From the NCBI RefSeq assembly GCF_000340475.1, contig NZ_CM001792.1:2130659-2194658 (forward strand): DNA of 64,000 bases. Reading direction: 5' to 3'. This document shows positions 1-8,637 of the stretch, one piece after another. Both the position numbers and the translations under genes were made by a program. Numbering within the stretch: position 1 is the first letter of the stretch; each line of letters opens with the position of its first letter. The stretch comes from Oceanobacillus kimchii X50 (GTDB lineage Bacteria > Bacillota > Bacilli > Bacillales > Amphibacillaceae). The notes beneath the pieces were generated by a model. It saw nothing but the letters and a program-made list of their open reading frames with translations, had not been told where the DNA came from and searched no databases.

Positions 1-319
1 TTGTAGATTTTATCGCAGCGCGGGCACCTGGTTGTATAACACCGATAACTGGTATATCTAATTGTTCTTTTAAATCCTTTAATGTAAACGCAGTGGCCGT
101 ATTACATGCAACAACCAACATTTTTATATTTTTTGTTAATAAGAAATCCACCATTTCCCAAGTGAATTGCTGTACCTCTTTTTTTGATCTCGGGCCATAA
201 GGACATCTAGCTGTATCCCCTAAATAAATTAATTGCTCTTTTGGAAGCTGCCTCATAAGTTCGTGAACAACTGTAAGTCCACCTACGCCCGAATCAATTA
301 CCCCAATCGCTTTGTCCAC
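1..319 (-). CDS. racE: Glutamate racemase, 5' part only (cut by window edge)
   Basis: Glutamate racemase makes D-glutamate from L-glutamate for peptidoglycan in the cytoplasm. The visible N-terminal ~106 residues carry the family hallmarks: [13 protein letters not shown] near the start with the first catalytic-site aspartate and serine, [11 protein letters not shown], and VVACNTATA with the first catalytic cysteine. The C-terminal half lies outside the window. The start is GTG at 319, with AGGAG eight bases upstream at 328-332; no ATG is available there. It follows the MarR gene by 24 bp on the same strand, as racE follows ysmB in B. subtilis, so the two are probably co-transcribed. Confidence 0.95.
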   Translation of the reverse strand, partial: MDKAIGVIDSGVGGLTVVHELMRQLPKEQLIYLGDTARCPYGPRSKKEVQQFTWEMVDFLLTKNIKMLVVACNTATAFTLKDLKEQLDIPVIGVIQPGARAAIKST

Positions 320-343
320 AAAGATGTCTCCTCTTTCGTTTGA

Positions 344-796
344 TTATTTTTCGTTAACTATTTTCATCTCTTTATATAGAAACTCTAACAAGTGATTCAA
401 CTGATTTTTTTCCTCTTCAGAGAATTTCGTTAAGACTTCTCCTAAATATGCCTGTCGTTTATCAATTACTTCTTCAATAATATGTTTGCCTTTTTCTAAT
501 AAGTGAATGCGAACAACTCGTCGATCATTTGTATCGCGTACTCGCTCAACCAATTCATTCTTTTCCATACGATCCACTAAATCTGTTGTTGTACTAAATG
601 CATGACTAATTCGATTTGAGAGTTCCCCAATTGTTAAATCTCCTTCTTCTAACAACCATTGTAAAGCGATAAATTGTGGAGAAGTGATTGGATAATTGTT
701 TAAAATTTTACGACCATTTTGCTTGATCATTCCAGATATATAACGTAATCTCTTTTCCATTTGATTTACTGAATCACTTAATTCGTTCTTTTTCAA
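344..796 (-). CDS. ysmB: MarR-family transcriptional regulator (YsmB-like)
   Basis: A 150-residue winged-helix regulator of the MarR family. The DNA-binding part spans about residues 40-110 and ends in the typical wing DRMEKNELVERVRDTNDRRVV, followed by the C-terminal dimerisation helices. The ligand and targets are unknown. The start is TTG at 796, preceded by AGGAGG with a 7-base spacer; an overlapping ATG is in another frame. It sits between racE and gerE exactly as ysmB does in B. subtilis, which supports orthology. It diverges from gerE across a 247-bp intergenic region. Confidence 0.88.
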   Translation of the reverse strand: MKKNELSDSVNQMEKRLRYISGMIKQNGRKILNNYPITSPQFIALQWLLEEGDLTIGELSNRISHAFSTTTDLVDRMEKNELVERVRDTNDRRVVRIHLLEKGKHIIEEVIDKRQAYLGEVLTKFSEEEKNQLNHLLEFLYKEMKIVNEK

Positions 797-957
797 CGTT
801 CATCCTCCTACTTACTGTTCATCTATCAATTTCCAATATATTCATCTTATGTAATTGATGGAAGTTGTTTTATGTAAGGCTTGTTACTATAGTAAACCAA
901 AATGAACTTCTTGAAAACTTTTTTGAGTAACTGACTGATTTCCGCACAAATATACGC

Positions 958-984
958 ACTAATTTTTACTATAATCATAAGCTA
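958..984 (+). promoter_or_regulatory. Sigma-K-type promoter of gerE
   Basis: AC at 958-959, a 16-base gap, then CATAAGCTA at 976-984, which fits the sigma-K consensus (AC, 16-17 bases, CATA-N3-TA). gerE is a known sigma-K regulon gene in B. subtilis. Read by eye; the start point would fall about ten bases downstream. Confidence 0.7.
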
Positions 985-1043
985 TATTGACTAAATAATT
1001 TCCCTTCATCATGCAGCTCTATAGAGCAAGGAGGGGGTAACAT

Positions 1044-1268
1044 TTGAAGGACAACGAGTATAAACCGAAGCAATTATTAACCAAACGCGAGAAAGAAGTG
1101 TTTGAACTATTAGTGCAGGATAAAACAACAAAAGAAATTGCACAGGAGTTGTTTATTTCCGAAAAAACTGTCCGGAACCATATTTCAAATGCTATGCAAA
1201 AATTGGGAGTCAAGGGACGGTCACAAGCCGTAGTTGAGCTTCTTCGCATGGGGGAATTAAAGCTCTAA
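1044..1268 (+). CDS. gerE: Spore coat gene regulator GerE
   Basis: GerE is the last DNA-binding regulator of the mother-cell programme in sporulation; it activates or represses coat genes and represses sigK. This 74-residue protein has the same length as B. subtilis GerE and consists almost only of a LuxR-type helix-turn-helix (LTKREKEVFELL, then IAQELFISEKTVRNHISN). The start is TTG at 1044 behind a very strong AAGGAGGGGG (1028-1037). It stands alone on the plus strand with its own sigma-K-type promoter and a terminator directly after the stop. Confidence 0.97.
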   Translation: MKDNEYKPKQLLTKREKEVFELLVQDKTTKEIAQELFISEKTVRNHISNAMQKLGVKGRSQAVVELLRMGELKL

Positions 1269-1269
1269 T

Positions 1270-1302
1270 AAAACCGACTACCCTTAATAGGGAGTCGGTT
1301 TT
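1270..1302. terminator. Terminator shared by gerE and ysmA
   Basis: AAAACCGACT at 1270-1279 pairs perfectly with AGTCGGTTTT at 1293-1302, and an inner CCC/GGG extends the stem. T/A runs on both ends let it work in either direction between the convergent gerE and ysmA genes. Confidence 0.85.
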
Positions 1303-1762
1303 ACTTGTGCCTTAGTAAAGGTTTACCTAAAAGTTTTTCTTTCATATTCTCCGTTAACGGTTTAGACTTACCAAGATTCGCATCTATATAAACTAACCTG
1401 CCTCTTGCTGTAAGAACAACATCAAACTCCCCTTTTGTTACCATATAATGCACATCAAAAGAAGAATTACCTACTTCTTTAGTTTTAACATGAACATTCA
1501 CTTGGTCTCCAAAAAATAATTGTTTTAAATAATTACATTGGAGATCAGCAACAATGATACCTTCCTCTTTATTACTAAAATCATTGAAAAGTCCCAATGA
1601 ACGTAAATATGCAATTCTTGCTTCTTCAAAATAAATAAACGGAGACACATTATTCATATGCCCATACATATCCGTCTCAGAAAAACGAATATCTACAGTT
1701 ATGAAGAATTCAAACTCTTCTGCCCAAGAGCTGAAATCATCTATATACTCAATAGATTTCAT
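1301..1762 (-). CDS. ysmA: Acyl-CoA thioesterase, 4HBT/hotdog family (YsmA-like)
   Basis: A 153-residue hotdog-fold protein of the 4-hydroxybenzoyl-CoA thioesterase group. The region VDIRFSETDMYGHMNNVSPFIYFEEAR (about residues 23-49) holds the catalytic aspartate context D-x-x-G-H-x-N. The physiological acyl-CoA substrate is not known. The ORF can be read from a GTG at 1777, but that codon lies within the ribosome binding site GGAGG at ~1770; ATG at 1762 is the real start. The position between gerE and sdhB matches ysmA in B. subtilis. Its 3' end reaches into the shared terminator. Confidence 0.85.
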   Translation of the reverse strand: MKSIEYIDDFSSWAEEFEFFITVDIRFSETDMYGHMNNVSPFIYFEEARIAYLRSLGLFNDFSNKEEGIIVADLQCNYLKQLFFGDQVNVHVKTKEVGNSSFDVHYMVTKGEFDVVLTARGRLVYIDANLGKSKPLTENMKEKLLGKPLLRHK

Positions 1763-1796
1763 CGCAGCTTCCTCCACTTTCCCATATTATATGATG

Positions 1797-1828
1797 AAGA
1801 CCCTAGCCTGTTCATTGGTTAGGGTCTT
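1797..1828 (-). terminator. Terminator of the sdhCAB operon
   Basis: AAGACCCTAGCC (1797-1808) pairs with GGTTAGGGTCTT (1817-1828) with one G-T pair, 15 bp after the sdhB stop. It separates sdhB from ysmA, which has its own ribosome binding site just below. Confidence 0.75.
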
Positions 1829-1842
1829 TAATGTTCAAATTT

Positions 1843-2607
1843 TTATAACGCTTGGTCACTTCCAAAGAAGTTTTTGAATGCTTGAATATTTGTCGCTCTG
1901 TTCATTGCTGCAATAGAAGTGGTTAAAGGGATACCTTTTGGACATACTTGAACACAGTTTTGTGAATTCCCACATCCATCAATACCTCCGTCTTCCATTA
2001 AGCCATTTAATCGGTCACTTGCATTCATTTCACCAGTTGGATGTGCGTTAAACAGACGAGCTTGCGAAATTGCTGCAGGTCCGATAAAGTTTGAGCTATC
2101 GTTAACATTTGGACATGCTTCTAAACATACTCCACATGTCATACATTTTGACAATTCATATGCCCATTGACGTTTATTCTCTGGCATACGAGGACCAGGC
2201 CCTAAATCATGTGTACCATCGATTGGTATCCAAGCTTTTACTTGTTTTAATGCATCAAACATACGCTCTCGATCGACAATTAAATCACGTACTACTGGAA
2301 ACGTAGACATTGGTTCTAAACGAATTGGTTGTTCTAATTGATCAACCAACGCAGCACAAGATTGTCTCGCCGTCCCATTAATCACCATAGAACATGCTCC
2401 ACAAACTTCCTCTAAGCAATTCATGTCCCACATTACAGGTGTAGTGTTCTCTCCCTTACTATTAACAGGATTTTGTCTGATTTCCATAAGCGCAGAAATA
2501 ACATTCATATTCTGTCTATATGGAATCTCAAACGTTTCCTCATAAGGAGTCGAATCAGGGCCGTCTTGTCTAGTTATAATAAAAGTAACTTTACTCTGTT
2601 CACCCAT
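1843..2607 (-). CDS. sdhB: Succinate dehydrogenase iron-sulfur subunit
   Basis: Electron-transfer subunit of complex II, carrying electrons from the flavin in SdhA to the cytochrome b558 anchor. In the 254 residues the [2Fe-2S] ligands are C64, C69, C72 and C84. CMTCGVCLEACP at 155-166 and C212, C218, C222 with the CP-motif supply the [4Fe-4S] and [3Fe-4S] clusters. The start ATG at 2607 has GGGGAGGAG upstream. It is the last gene of sdhC-sdhA-sdhB, 16 bp after sdhA. Confidence 0.97.
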   Translation of the reverse strand: MGEQSKVTFIITRQDGPDSTPYEETFEIPYRQNMNVISALMEIRQNPVNSKGENTTPVMWDMNCLEEVCGACSMVINGTARQSCAALVDQLEQPIRLEPMSTFPVVRDLIVDRERMFDALKQVKAWIPIDGTHDLGPGPRMPENKRQWAYELSKCMTCGVCLEACPNVNDSSNFIGPAAISQARLFNAHPTGEMNASDRLNGLMEDGGIDGCGNSQNCVQVCPKGIPLTTSIAAMNRATNIQAFKNFFGSDQAL

Positions 2608-2623
2608 TTATATTACTCCTCCC

Positions 2624-4375
2624 CTAGTGTTTTTTAGTATAATCACGCTTACGCGGTTCAATTAAAGAAACATCTACTTCTTCATAGCTAAACTCAGGAG
2701 AATTCGATTCTGGATTGAATTTAGCTATGGTGGTTTTCAAAAATTCTTCATCATTACGCTCTGGGAATTCTGGTTTGTAATGAGCTCCACGACTTTCATT
2801 TCGATTGTATGCACCAATGGTGATTACACGTGCTAGATGTAGCATATTTTTAAGTTGACGTGTAAACATAACACCTTGGTTACTCCAACGAGATGTGTCA
2901 TTTATATTAATGTTATCCCAACGCTCTAACAACTCTTTTATTTTTTCATCGGTTTTTAAGAGTTTTTCATTCTCACGAACTACTGTAACATTATCCGTCA
3001 TCCACTCGCCTAATTCTTTATGAATTTGATAAGCATTCTCCGTACCTTCCATGTTCATGAGTTCATCAAAGCTTTCTTGTTCTGCTTTTTCACGAGATTG
3101 GTATAATTCATCAGGTAAATCATCTACATGTTGATCTAAGCCATCAATGTAATCAATTGCTTTTGGACCCGCTACCATACCACCGTAAATTGCTGACAAT
3201 AGTGAGTTTGCCCCTAAACGGTTCCCACCATGCTGTGAATAATCACACTCCCCAGCCGCAAAAATACCAGGGATGCTTGTCATTTGATTTTCATCAATCC
3301 ATAATCCGCCCATTGAATAGTGTACTGCAGGGAAGATTTTCATTGGTACTTTACGAGGATCTTCACCAACAAATTTTTCATAGATTTCGATAATCCCACC
3401 AAGTTTGATGTCGAGTTCTTTCGCATCTTTATGAGATAGGTCAAGATAAACCATATTTTCCCCATTAATACCTAACTTTTGATTCACACATACATCAAAA
3501 ATTTCTCGAGTAGCAATATCACGAGGAACAAGGTTTCCATATGCAGGATACTTCTCCTCTAGAAAATACCATGGCTCCCCATCTTTATATGTCCAAATTC
3601 GTCCACCTTCACCACGTGCAGACTCACTCATAAGACGCAATTTATCATCACCAGGGATGGCAGTTGGATGAATTTGAATAAACTCTCCATTCGCATATTT
3701 TGCACCTTGCTGATATAGTTTACTAGCTGCAGAACCCGTGTTAATCATGGAATTTGTTGATTTACCGAAGATTATCCCAGGACCACCTGTAGCAAATATA
3801 GTTGCATCAGATCGGAATGCTTTGATTTCATGTGTTTTAATGTCTTGAGCAACAATCCCTCGACCAATGCCTTCTTCATCAATAACAGCTTCGAGGAATT
3901 CCCAGCCTTCATATTTTGTTACTAAACCTTCTACTTCGTAACGACGAACTTGCTCATCTAAAGCATAAAGTAGTTGTTGTCCAGTTGTTGCTCCTGCATA
4001 TGCTGTACGGTGCATTTGTGTTCCACCGAATCTACGGAAATCTAGTAAACCTTCTGGAGTTCGGTTAAACATAACCCCCATGCGGTCAAACATATGTATA
4101 ATGCCAGGTGCTGCATCACACATCGCTTTCACCTGTGGTTGATTGGCTAAGAAATCGCCACCATAAACCGTATCATCAAAGTGAAGCCAAGGAGAATCCC
4201 CTTCCCCTTTCGTATTAACAGCACCATTTATACCACCTTGCGCACATACAGAGTGAGAGCGTTTTACAGGTACGATAGAAAATAAATCTACTTTTACGCC
4301 AGCTTCAGCGGCTTTAATTGTAGCCATTAGTCCTGCCAAGCCACCACCAACCACTGCTACTTTACGATTACTCAT
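2624..4375 (-). CDS. sdhA: Succinate dehydrogenase flavoprotein subunit
   Basis: Catalytic subunit of membrane complex II; it oxidises succinate to fumarate with covalently bound FAD. The N-terminus has the dinucleotide-binding AVVGGGLAGLMATIKAAE. The histidine in RSHSVCAQGG is the covalent flavin site, and the active-site region HPTAIPG, SESARGEGG and GGNRLGANSLL follows. At 583 residues it matches the B. subtilis protein nearly end to end. A GTG at 4384 could extend it by three residues but sits only three bases from the ribosome binding site AAGGAG, so ATG 4375 is preferred. Middle gene of the sdh operon. Confidence 0.97.
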   Translation of the reverse strand: MSNRKVAVVGGGLAGLMATIKAAEAGVKVDLFSIVPVKRSHSVCAQGGINGAVNTKGEGDSPWLHFDDTVYGGDFLANQPQVKAMCDAAPGIIHMFDRMGVMFNRTPEGLLDFRRFGGTQMHRTAYAGATTGQQLLYALDEQVRRYEVEGLVTKYEGWEFLEAVIDEEGIGRGIVAQDIKTHEIKAFRSDATIFATGGPGIIFGKSTNSMINTGSAASKLYQQGAKYANGEFIQIHPTAIPGDDKLRLMSESARGEGGRIWTYKDGEPWYFLEEKYPAYGNLVPRDIATREIFDVCVNQKLGINGENMVYLDLSHKDAKELDIKLGGIIEIYEKFVGEDPRKVPMKIFPAVHYSMGGLWIDENQMTSIPGIFAAGECDYSQHGGNRLGANSLLSAIYGGMVAGPKAIDYIDGLDQHVDDLPDELYQSREKAEQESFDELMNMEGTENAYQIHKELGEWMTDNVTVVRENEKLLKTDEKIKELLERWDNININDTSRWSNQGVMFTRQLKNMLHLARVITIGAYNRNESRGAHYKPEFPERNDEEFLKTTIAKFNPESNSPEFSYEEVDVSLIEPRKRDYTKKH

Positions 4376-4402
4376 ATTAATCACTCACTCCTTCTCTTTC
4401 AA

Positions 4403-5023
4403 TTAAATTCCATAAGCAAATGTAATTAATGATCTAATTCCAAGATAGCTCACTGCTAAAAATACGCCCAAACACACATAAGTTGAGATACGTTGTGATT
4501 TTGGAGTTTGTGTAATTCCCCATGTAACAAGGAAACTCCACAGACCATTTGCAAAATGGAATACTGCAGCAATAACACCAACTACATAGAACCAAAACAT
4601 GAATGGATTCGTTAAAATACCTTCCATCAGGCTATAATCAAGTTCTGCATTTCCTAAACCTATCTGAACTCTTGTTTCAAATACGTGCCATGCAATAAAT
4701 ACTACAAGTACGATTCCGGTTATACGTTGAAATCTAAACATCCAGTTTCGAAAAAATCCATATCTACGTGTATTCTGTTTTGCGACAAATACAATATAAA
4801 CCCCTAAAATCGCATGAAACAAAATTGGTAAATAGATTACAAAAATTTCTAACAGTAATACAAACGGTAGGTTCTTCATGAACCCAGCAGCTGTATTGAA
4901 ACTTTCTTCCCCATACACAGCAAAATGATTAATAAGTAAATGCTGCACTAAGAAGATCCCAATGGGAACAACCCCTAGTAACGAATGCAGTCTTCTGTAG
5001 AAAAACTCACGATGCTCTGCCAT
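4403..5023 (-). CDS. sdhC: Succinate dehydrogenase cytochrome b558 subunit
   Basis: Membrane anchor of complex II, binding two haems b and reducing menaquinone. The 206-residue chain has five predicted membrane segments (about 12-32, 60-78, 95-113, 135-158, 178-200) and conserved histidines suited to haem ligation (for example H28, H70, H113 and H155). First gene of the operon, with a GGGGGG-containing ribosome binding site in front of ATG 5023 and a good sigma-A promoter about 120 bp upstream. Confidence 0.96.
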   Translation of the reverse strand: MAEHREFFYRRLHSLLGVVPIGIFLVQHLLINHFAVYGEESFNTAAGFMKNLPFVLLLEIFVIYLPILFHAILGVYIVFVAKQNTRRYGFFRNWMFRFQRITGIVLVVFIAWHVFETRVQIGLGNAELDYSLMEGILTNPFMFWFYVVGVIAAVFHFANGLWSFLVTWGITQTPKSQRISTYVCLGVFLAVSYLGIRSLITFAYGI

Positions 5024-5073
5024 GTTTACCCCCCTTAGTCAATTGATCACTCAATAATTATGTATACTACTAA

Positions 5074-5093
5074 ACAATAAAGCGCTTTATTGT
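5074..5093. repeat. Perfect 20-bp palindrome in the sdhC leader
   Basis: ACAATAAAGCGCTTTATTGT reads the same on both strands. It lies about 40 bases inside the predicted sdhC transcript and 50 bases before the start codon. It could be an operator or an mRNA hairpin; the sequence does not say which. Confidence 0.7.
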
Positions 5094-5138
5094 CAGAAAA
5101 CGGTGCCTTATCTAAGTAGTACAAAATGTAACATGTTT

Positions 5139-5167
5139 ATTGTACTTCTAACTGTGATTACCGTCAA
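5139..5167 (-). promoter_or_regulatory. Sigma-A promoter of sdhCAB
   Basis: On the minus strand TTGACG (5162-5167), 17 bases, TACAAT (5139-5144). The predicted start near 5132 gives a leader of about 110 bases that contains the 20-bp palindrome. Confidence 0.7.
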
Positions 5168-5222
5168 GAAATCGTCATGAAAATTCTAGTAAAATAAAAT
5201 ATAACTAAAATAACCTCTAAAA

Positions 5223-5251
5223 TTGTCAAGTATACTTGATAAATGTATAAA
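5223..5251 (+). promoter_or_regulatory. Sigma-A promoter of yslB with overlapping palindrome
   Basis: TTGTCA (5223-5228), 17 bases, TATAAA (5246-5251). A 14-bp perfect palindrome TCAAGTATACTTGA (5226-5239) overlaps the -35 element and the spacer, a position suited to a repressor. The resulting leader to yslB is ~180 bases and holds an 8-bp hairpin (5294-5301 with 5322-5329). Confidence 0.5.
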
Positions 5252-5438
5252 TAATATAGATAATGAGATTAGTTATTTTTATCATGGTAATTTATCATCC
5301 CTAAAAAAGAATCAGACAAACGGGATGATTATATCGTGATTGGTCAAATCAATCAGTGGTAAGGCTGATTTTCCCTTTACTAATATAAGTCTCAGTTTAT
5401 CGATCGTTATATATGCGGTTAAAGAAAGGATGAAATGG

Positions 5439-5879
5439 ATGTCAAAAAAGTACCAAACGTTTGATGTACCTCAATTAGATAATTTACATACACCAGGAGC
5501 GGGTTATGACATCCTGCGTTATATTGGATTACCAGAATTATTTGGGGAAGAAAAAGATATATTACTATATTTTTTAGGAAAGAATATTGCTAGAAAGTTT
5601 AATATAAATACCTTAGAAGACATTATTTTATTCTTTGAGAAAAGTGGTTGGGGTACACTAGAACTCATAAAAAGTAAAAGAAAAGAAAGAGTTTTCCAAC
5701 TGTTATCTGATTCAATAGTGCTTCGACTCAGTTCAGAAATAGATACTGAATTTCGTTTGGAGGCTGGTTTTTTGGCTGAGGCAATTCAACAAATCGAAGG
5801 AACAGAATGTGAATGTGTGGAGTCGATAAATAAGCGTATTAAACAAGTTGAATTTGCCGTTCACTTAACAGAAGAGTAA
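5439..5879 (+). CDS. yslB: YslB-like DUF2507 protein
   Basis: A 146-residue soluble protein similar to B. subtilis YslB: the pattern GYDILRYIGLPELFGEEKDI, then GKNIARKF, FFEKSGWGTL and FRLEAGFLAEAIQ matches along its length. The function is unknown; the fold class (DUF2507) resembles small ligand-binding V4R-type proteins. The open frame runs back to 5340, but ATG 5439 has AAAGG nine bases ahead and aligns with the known N-terminus, so the upstream part is leader. Unlike in B. subtilis, no lysC follows; uvrC is next and convergent. Confidence 0.85.
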   Translation: MSKKYQTFDVPQLDNLHTPGAGYDILRYIGLPELFGEEKDILLYFLGKNIARKFNINTLEDIILFFEKSGWGTLELIKSKRKERVFQLLSDSIVLRLSSEIDTEFRLEAGFLAEAIQQIEGTECECVESINKRIKQVEFAVHLTEE

Positions 5880-5910
5880 ATGGGTCCAACAACATATCTA
5901 AAATTTTAAA

Positions 5911-5947
5911 AAAACCACAAGAAATCGTTAAAATTTCTTGTGGTTTT
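5911..5947. terminator. Bidirectional terminator between yslB and uvrC
   Basis: AAAACCACAAGAAAT (5911-5925) pairs perfectly with ATTTCTTGTGGTTTT (5933-5947), A/T-flanked on both sides, between two convergent genes. Confidence 0.9.
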
Positions 5948-5963
5948 GAGATATATCCAGTAC

Positions 5964-7751
5964 TTATGTTTCATCATCTGGTGAATTTAAATGATTCAAT
6001 ACTAATTCAGCTATATTACTAGGAACTCCAAGTTTTCTCATATCTTCTATAGATGCTTTTTTAATTTCTTTAACTGATTTAAAATGTGAGAGTAAAAGTT
6101 TTTTTCTCTTTTCACCAACACCTGGGATCTTATCCAATTCAGATTGAAATAAATTCTTCCCTCTTAATTGACGATGAAATGTAATTGCGAACCGATGCAC
6201 TTCATCTTGAATTCGTTGGACAAGATAAAAGGCTTGAGATTGTCTTTCAAGCGGAACCACTATAGGTGGCATACCATATATCAATTCACTTGTTTTATGA
6301 CGGTCATCTTTGGCTAGTCCAGCTAAAGGTATGTCTAAACCTAATTCATCTTCTAACACTTCAATCGCTGCAGACATTTGACCTTTACCGCCATCAACTA
6401 TAATTAAATCTGGTAACGGTAAGTTTTCTTTCAATACTCGCGTATATCGTCTTCGAACAACTTCTCGCATCGTATCATAATCATCAGGGCCTTGAACATC
6501 GCGAATTTTATACTTACGATATTCTTTTTTGTTTGGCTTGCCATCTTCAAAGACAATCATCGCAGAGACTGGATCTGTCCCTTGGATATTTGAATTATCA
6601 AACGCTTCAATTCTATGTGGAGTCTCAATACTTAATTGTTCCCCCAAATCTTCTATTGCTTGAATTGTTCGTTCTTCGTCTTTTTCAATTAGTTGAAATT
6701 TCTCATTCAAGGAGATTTCTGCATTCTTACAAGCCAATTGTACTAATTCTTTTTTTCTTCCTCTTAATGGTGTATGCACTTGTGTCTCCAGCACTTCAGC
6801 TATTAATTCATTGTCGATACCAACCGGAACTAATACTTGTTTTGGTTTCAAATGATTTTCATGTAAATAAAATCTTCCTATAAAGCTAACTATTGTTTCT
6901 TCAGGACTATCAAAAAACGGGAAAACACTTGTATCTCTTTCAATTAATTTCCCCTGTCGTATGAAGAAAACTTGGACACACATCCATCCTTTGTCATAAC
7001 TGTATCCAAAGATATCTCTATCCATTTGGTCATTTAACGTCATTTTTTGTTGTTCCATAGTAGCATCAATATGTTGTATAGTATCCCTTATTTCTTTTGC
7101 ACGTTCAAAATTCAACTCTTCACTTGCCTTTTGCATTTCACCCGATAAATTTTTTCTTATATCCTTAAAACCGCCCTGTAAAAAAGAGCTGATCTCTTGT
7201 ACAATTTCTTGATATTCTTTTATAGAAGGTGGATGTTCTGCACAAGCTTTGCATTGTCCCATATGATAATATAGGCATGGTCTTCCTGATGGATTATTGC
7301 ATTTTCGCAAAGGATACATTCGATCTAGTAGTTTTTTTGTTTCTCTTGCAGCAATTACATTAGGATATGGTCCAAAGTACTTGCCTTTATCTTTTTTTAA
7401 TCGCCTAGTAACAATTAAACGAGGATGCCTTTCTGAGGTGATTTTTAAATAAGGGTACGATTTATCGTCCTTTAACATGACATTGTATCTAGGGTCATAT
7501 TTTTTAATTAGATTCATTTCCAAAATCAATGCTTCAATCTCTGAAGAGGTAACCATATATTCAAAATCGCGAATTTCTTGAACTAATCGCTGTGTTTTCC
7601 GATCATTCGCCCCCCTAAAATAAGACCGCACTCGATTTCTTAATTTTTTCGATTTCCCAACATAAATAACAGTTCCATTTTTATCTTTCATTAAATAACA
7701 ACCAGGTTGTTGTGGTAATATAGACAGTTTTCTCTCTATATTTTCATTCAT
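5964..7751 (-). CDS. uvrC: Excinuclease ABC subunit C
   Basis: UvrC makes the dual incisions in nucleotide excision repair with UvrA and UvrB. The 595 residues carry an N-terminal GIY-YIG nuclease ([21 protein letters not shown]), a cysteine cluster ([21 protein letters not shown]), the UvrB-binding coiled coil near 200-235, the RNase-H-like second nuclease ([20 protein letters not shown]) and C-terminal helix-hairpin-helix motifs. A TTG nine bases upstream of the chosen ATG touches the ribosome binding site AAAGGA. Oddity: the last cysteine pair is spaced C-x2-C, whereas homologues I recall have C-x3-C. Confidence 0.96.
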   Translation of the reverse strand: MNENIERKLSILPQQPGCYLMKDKNGTVIYVGKSKKLRNRVRSYFRGANDRKTQRLVQEIRDFEYMVTSSEIEALILEMNLIKKYDPRYNVMLKDDKSYPYLKITSERHPRLIVTRRLKKDKGKYFGPYPNVIAARETKKLLDRMYPLRKCNNPSGRPCLYYHMGQCKACAEHPPSIKEYQEIVQEISSFLQGGFKDIRKNLSGEMQKASEELNFERAKEIRDTIQHIDATMEQQKMTLNDQMDRDIFGYSYDKGWMCVQVFFIRQGKLIERDTSVFPFFDSPEETIVSFIGRFYLHENHLKPKQVLVPVGIDNELIAEVLETQVHTPLRGRKKELVQLACKNAEISLNEKFQLIEKDEERTIQAIEDLGEQLSIETPHRIEAFDNSNIQGTDPVSAMIVFEDGKPNKKEYRKYKIRDVQGPDDYDTMREVVRRRYTRVLKENLPLPDLIIVDGGKGQMSAAIEVLEDELGLDIPLAGLAKDDRHKTSELIYGMPPIVVPLERQSQAFYLVQRIQDEVHRFAITFHRQLRGKNLFQSELDKIPGVGEKRKKLLLSHFKSVKEIKKASIEDMRKLGVPSNIAELVLNHLNSPDDET

Positions 7752-7944
7752 AAGCGTCAAATCCTTTATTCATCGATAAGAAAAATATAAAACATTGCTT
7801 GATAGATTTTAATGCTAAGTTAAGATGTAACTCCTTATATAACCTCATTCTCCTAAGTTATACAGTCATACCCCCCCATACATATGGGGTGAGCATGGGC
7901 CCTGTCTGTACATTAATCATTGAACTCTACGTTTTCTTTAATCA

Positions 7945-7985
7945 GAAAATCCCTTATCAGCAATAATGACAGACAAGGGATTTTT
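7945..7985 (-). terminator. Terminator of trxA
   Basis: AAAATCCCTT (7946-7955) and AAGGGATTTTT (7975-7985) pair around a 19-base loop, 55 bp past the trxA stop. A second small hairpin, CCCCAT/ATGGGG, lies closer to uvrC near 7875. Confidence 0.75.
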
Positions 7986-8039
7986 CTCTATTTCTTATAA
8001 TTATACAGGTATTCAGTTACAACACCAAGTAATTTTTAC

Positions 8040-8354
8040 TTATGCGTGTTTGTTTATAAGATCTTCTAGAGCTTCTTTCGGCTGGAATCCAATGACTTGA
8101 TCCACTACATCGCCGTCTTTAAATAATAGTAATGTCGGGATACTCATAACACCAAATTTACCTGCAGTTTCTTGATTTTCATCTACATCTAATTTAACAA
8201 TTTGTACTTTTTCTTCCATTTCACCATCAAGTTCTTCTAATACTGGTGCTATCATTTTACAAGGTCCACACCACGGTGCCCAAAAGTCAGCCAATACAAG
8301 ACCTTTTGAAGTTTCTTCTGTGAAGTTTTGGTCAGTTACATGCTTAATAGCCAT
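8040..8354 (-). CDS. trxA: Thioredoxin
   Basis: Cytoplasmic disulfide reductase of 104 residues, the usual thioredoxin length. The redox motif is [10 protein letters not shown] with C29 and C32, and the cis-proline loop is MSIPTLLLF. It serves ribonucleotide reductase, PAPS reductase and general thiol repair through NADPH-thioredoxin reductase. Monocistronic by layout: a terminator follows and the etf operon upstream ends in its own hairpin. The strong AAGGAGG precedes ATG 8354. The position between etfA and uvrC matches B. subtilis. Confidence 0.97.
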   Translation of the reverse strand: MAIKHVTDQNFTEETSKGLVLADFWAPWCGPCKMIAPVLEELDGEMEEKVQIVKLDVDENQETAGKFGVMSIPTLLLFKDGDVVDQVIGFQPKEALEDLINKHA

Positions 8355-8409
8355 TATTTGTTACCTCCTTAAAAACATTTTCATCAAGCTTCATCTAAAG
8401 CTTATTATG

Positions 8410-8418
8410 AGTATATCA
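8410..8418 (-). promoter_or_regulatory. Extended -10 of a likely trxA promoter
   Basis: On the minus strand TGATATACT forms an extended -10 element 56 bp before the trxA start. The -35 region is poor (TTAGGA at 18 bases), as extended -10 promoters allow. Other sigma factors known to act on trxA in B. subtilis were not resolved here. Confidence 0.4.
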
Positions 8419-8580
8419 CCCATGACATATACTTCCTAATAGTTTGCTTATTTTATGTAATAAAACTTAATTTCATTTTCCTATATTCTGTAAGAGGAAA
8501 TGGAATATTGCCATGTATGATTTCCATTATAGACGATTTTTTCTACCGAAATTGTTGTCTTTTTAGATAAATAATATTTA

Positions 8581-8630
8581 AGACAATAGGGTTTGCTTGA
8601 TTAATTTATGTCATTCAAACCCTATTGTCT
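8581..8630 (-). terminator. Terminator of the fadR-fadB-etfB-etfA operon
   Basis: AGACAATAGGGTTTG (8581-8595) pairs perfectly with CAAACCCTATTGTCT (8616-8630), eight bases after the etfA stop. The downstream U-tract is weak. Confidence 0.75.
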
Positions 8631-8637
8631 CTGTTTG

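Noticed and set aside
7870..7886. C-run and CCCCAT/ATGGGG hairpin between uvrC and trxA
   Set aside because: Too short and without U-tract; may only reflect the local CCCCCCC run.
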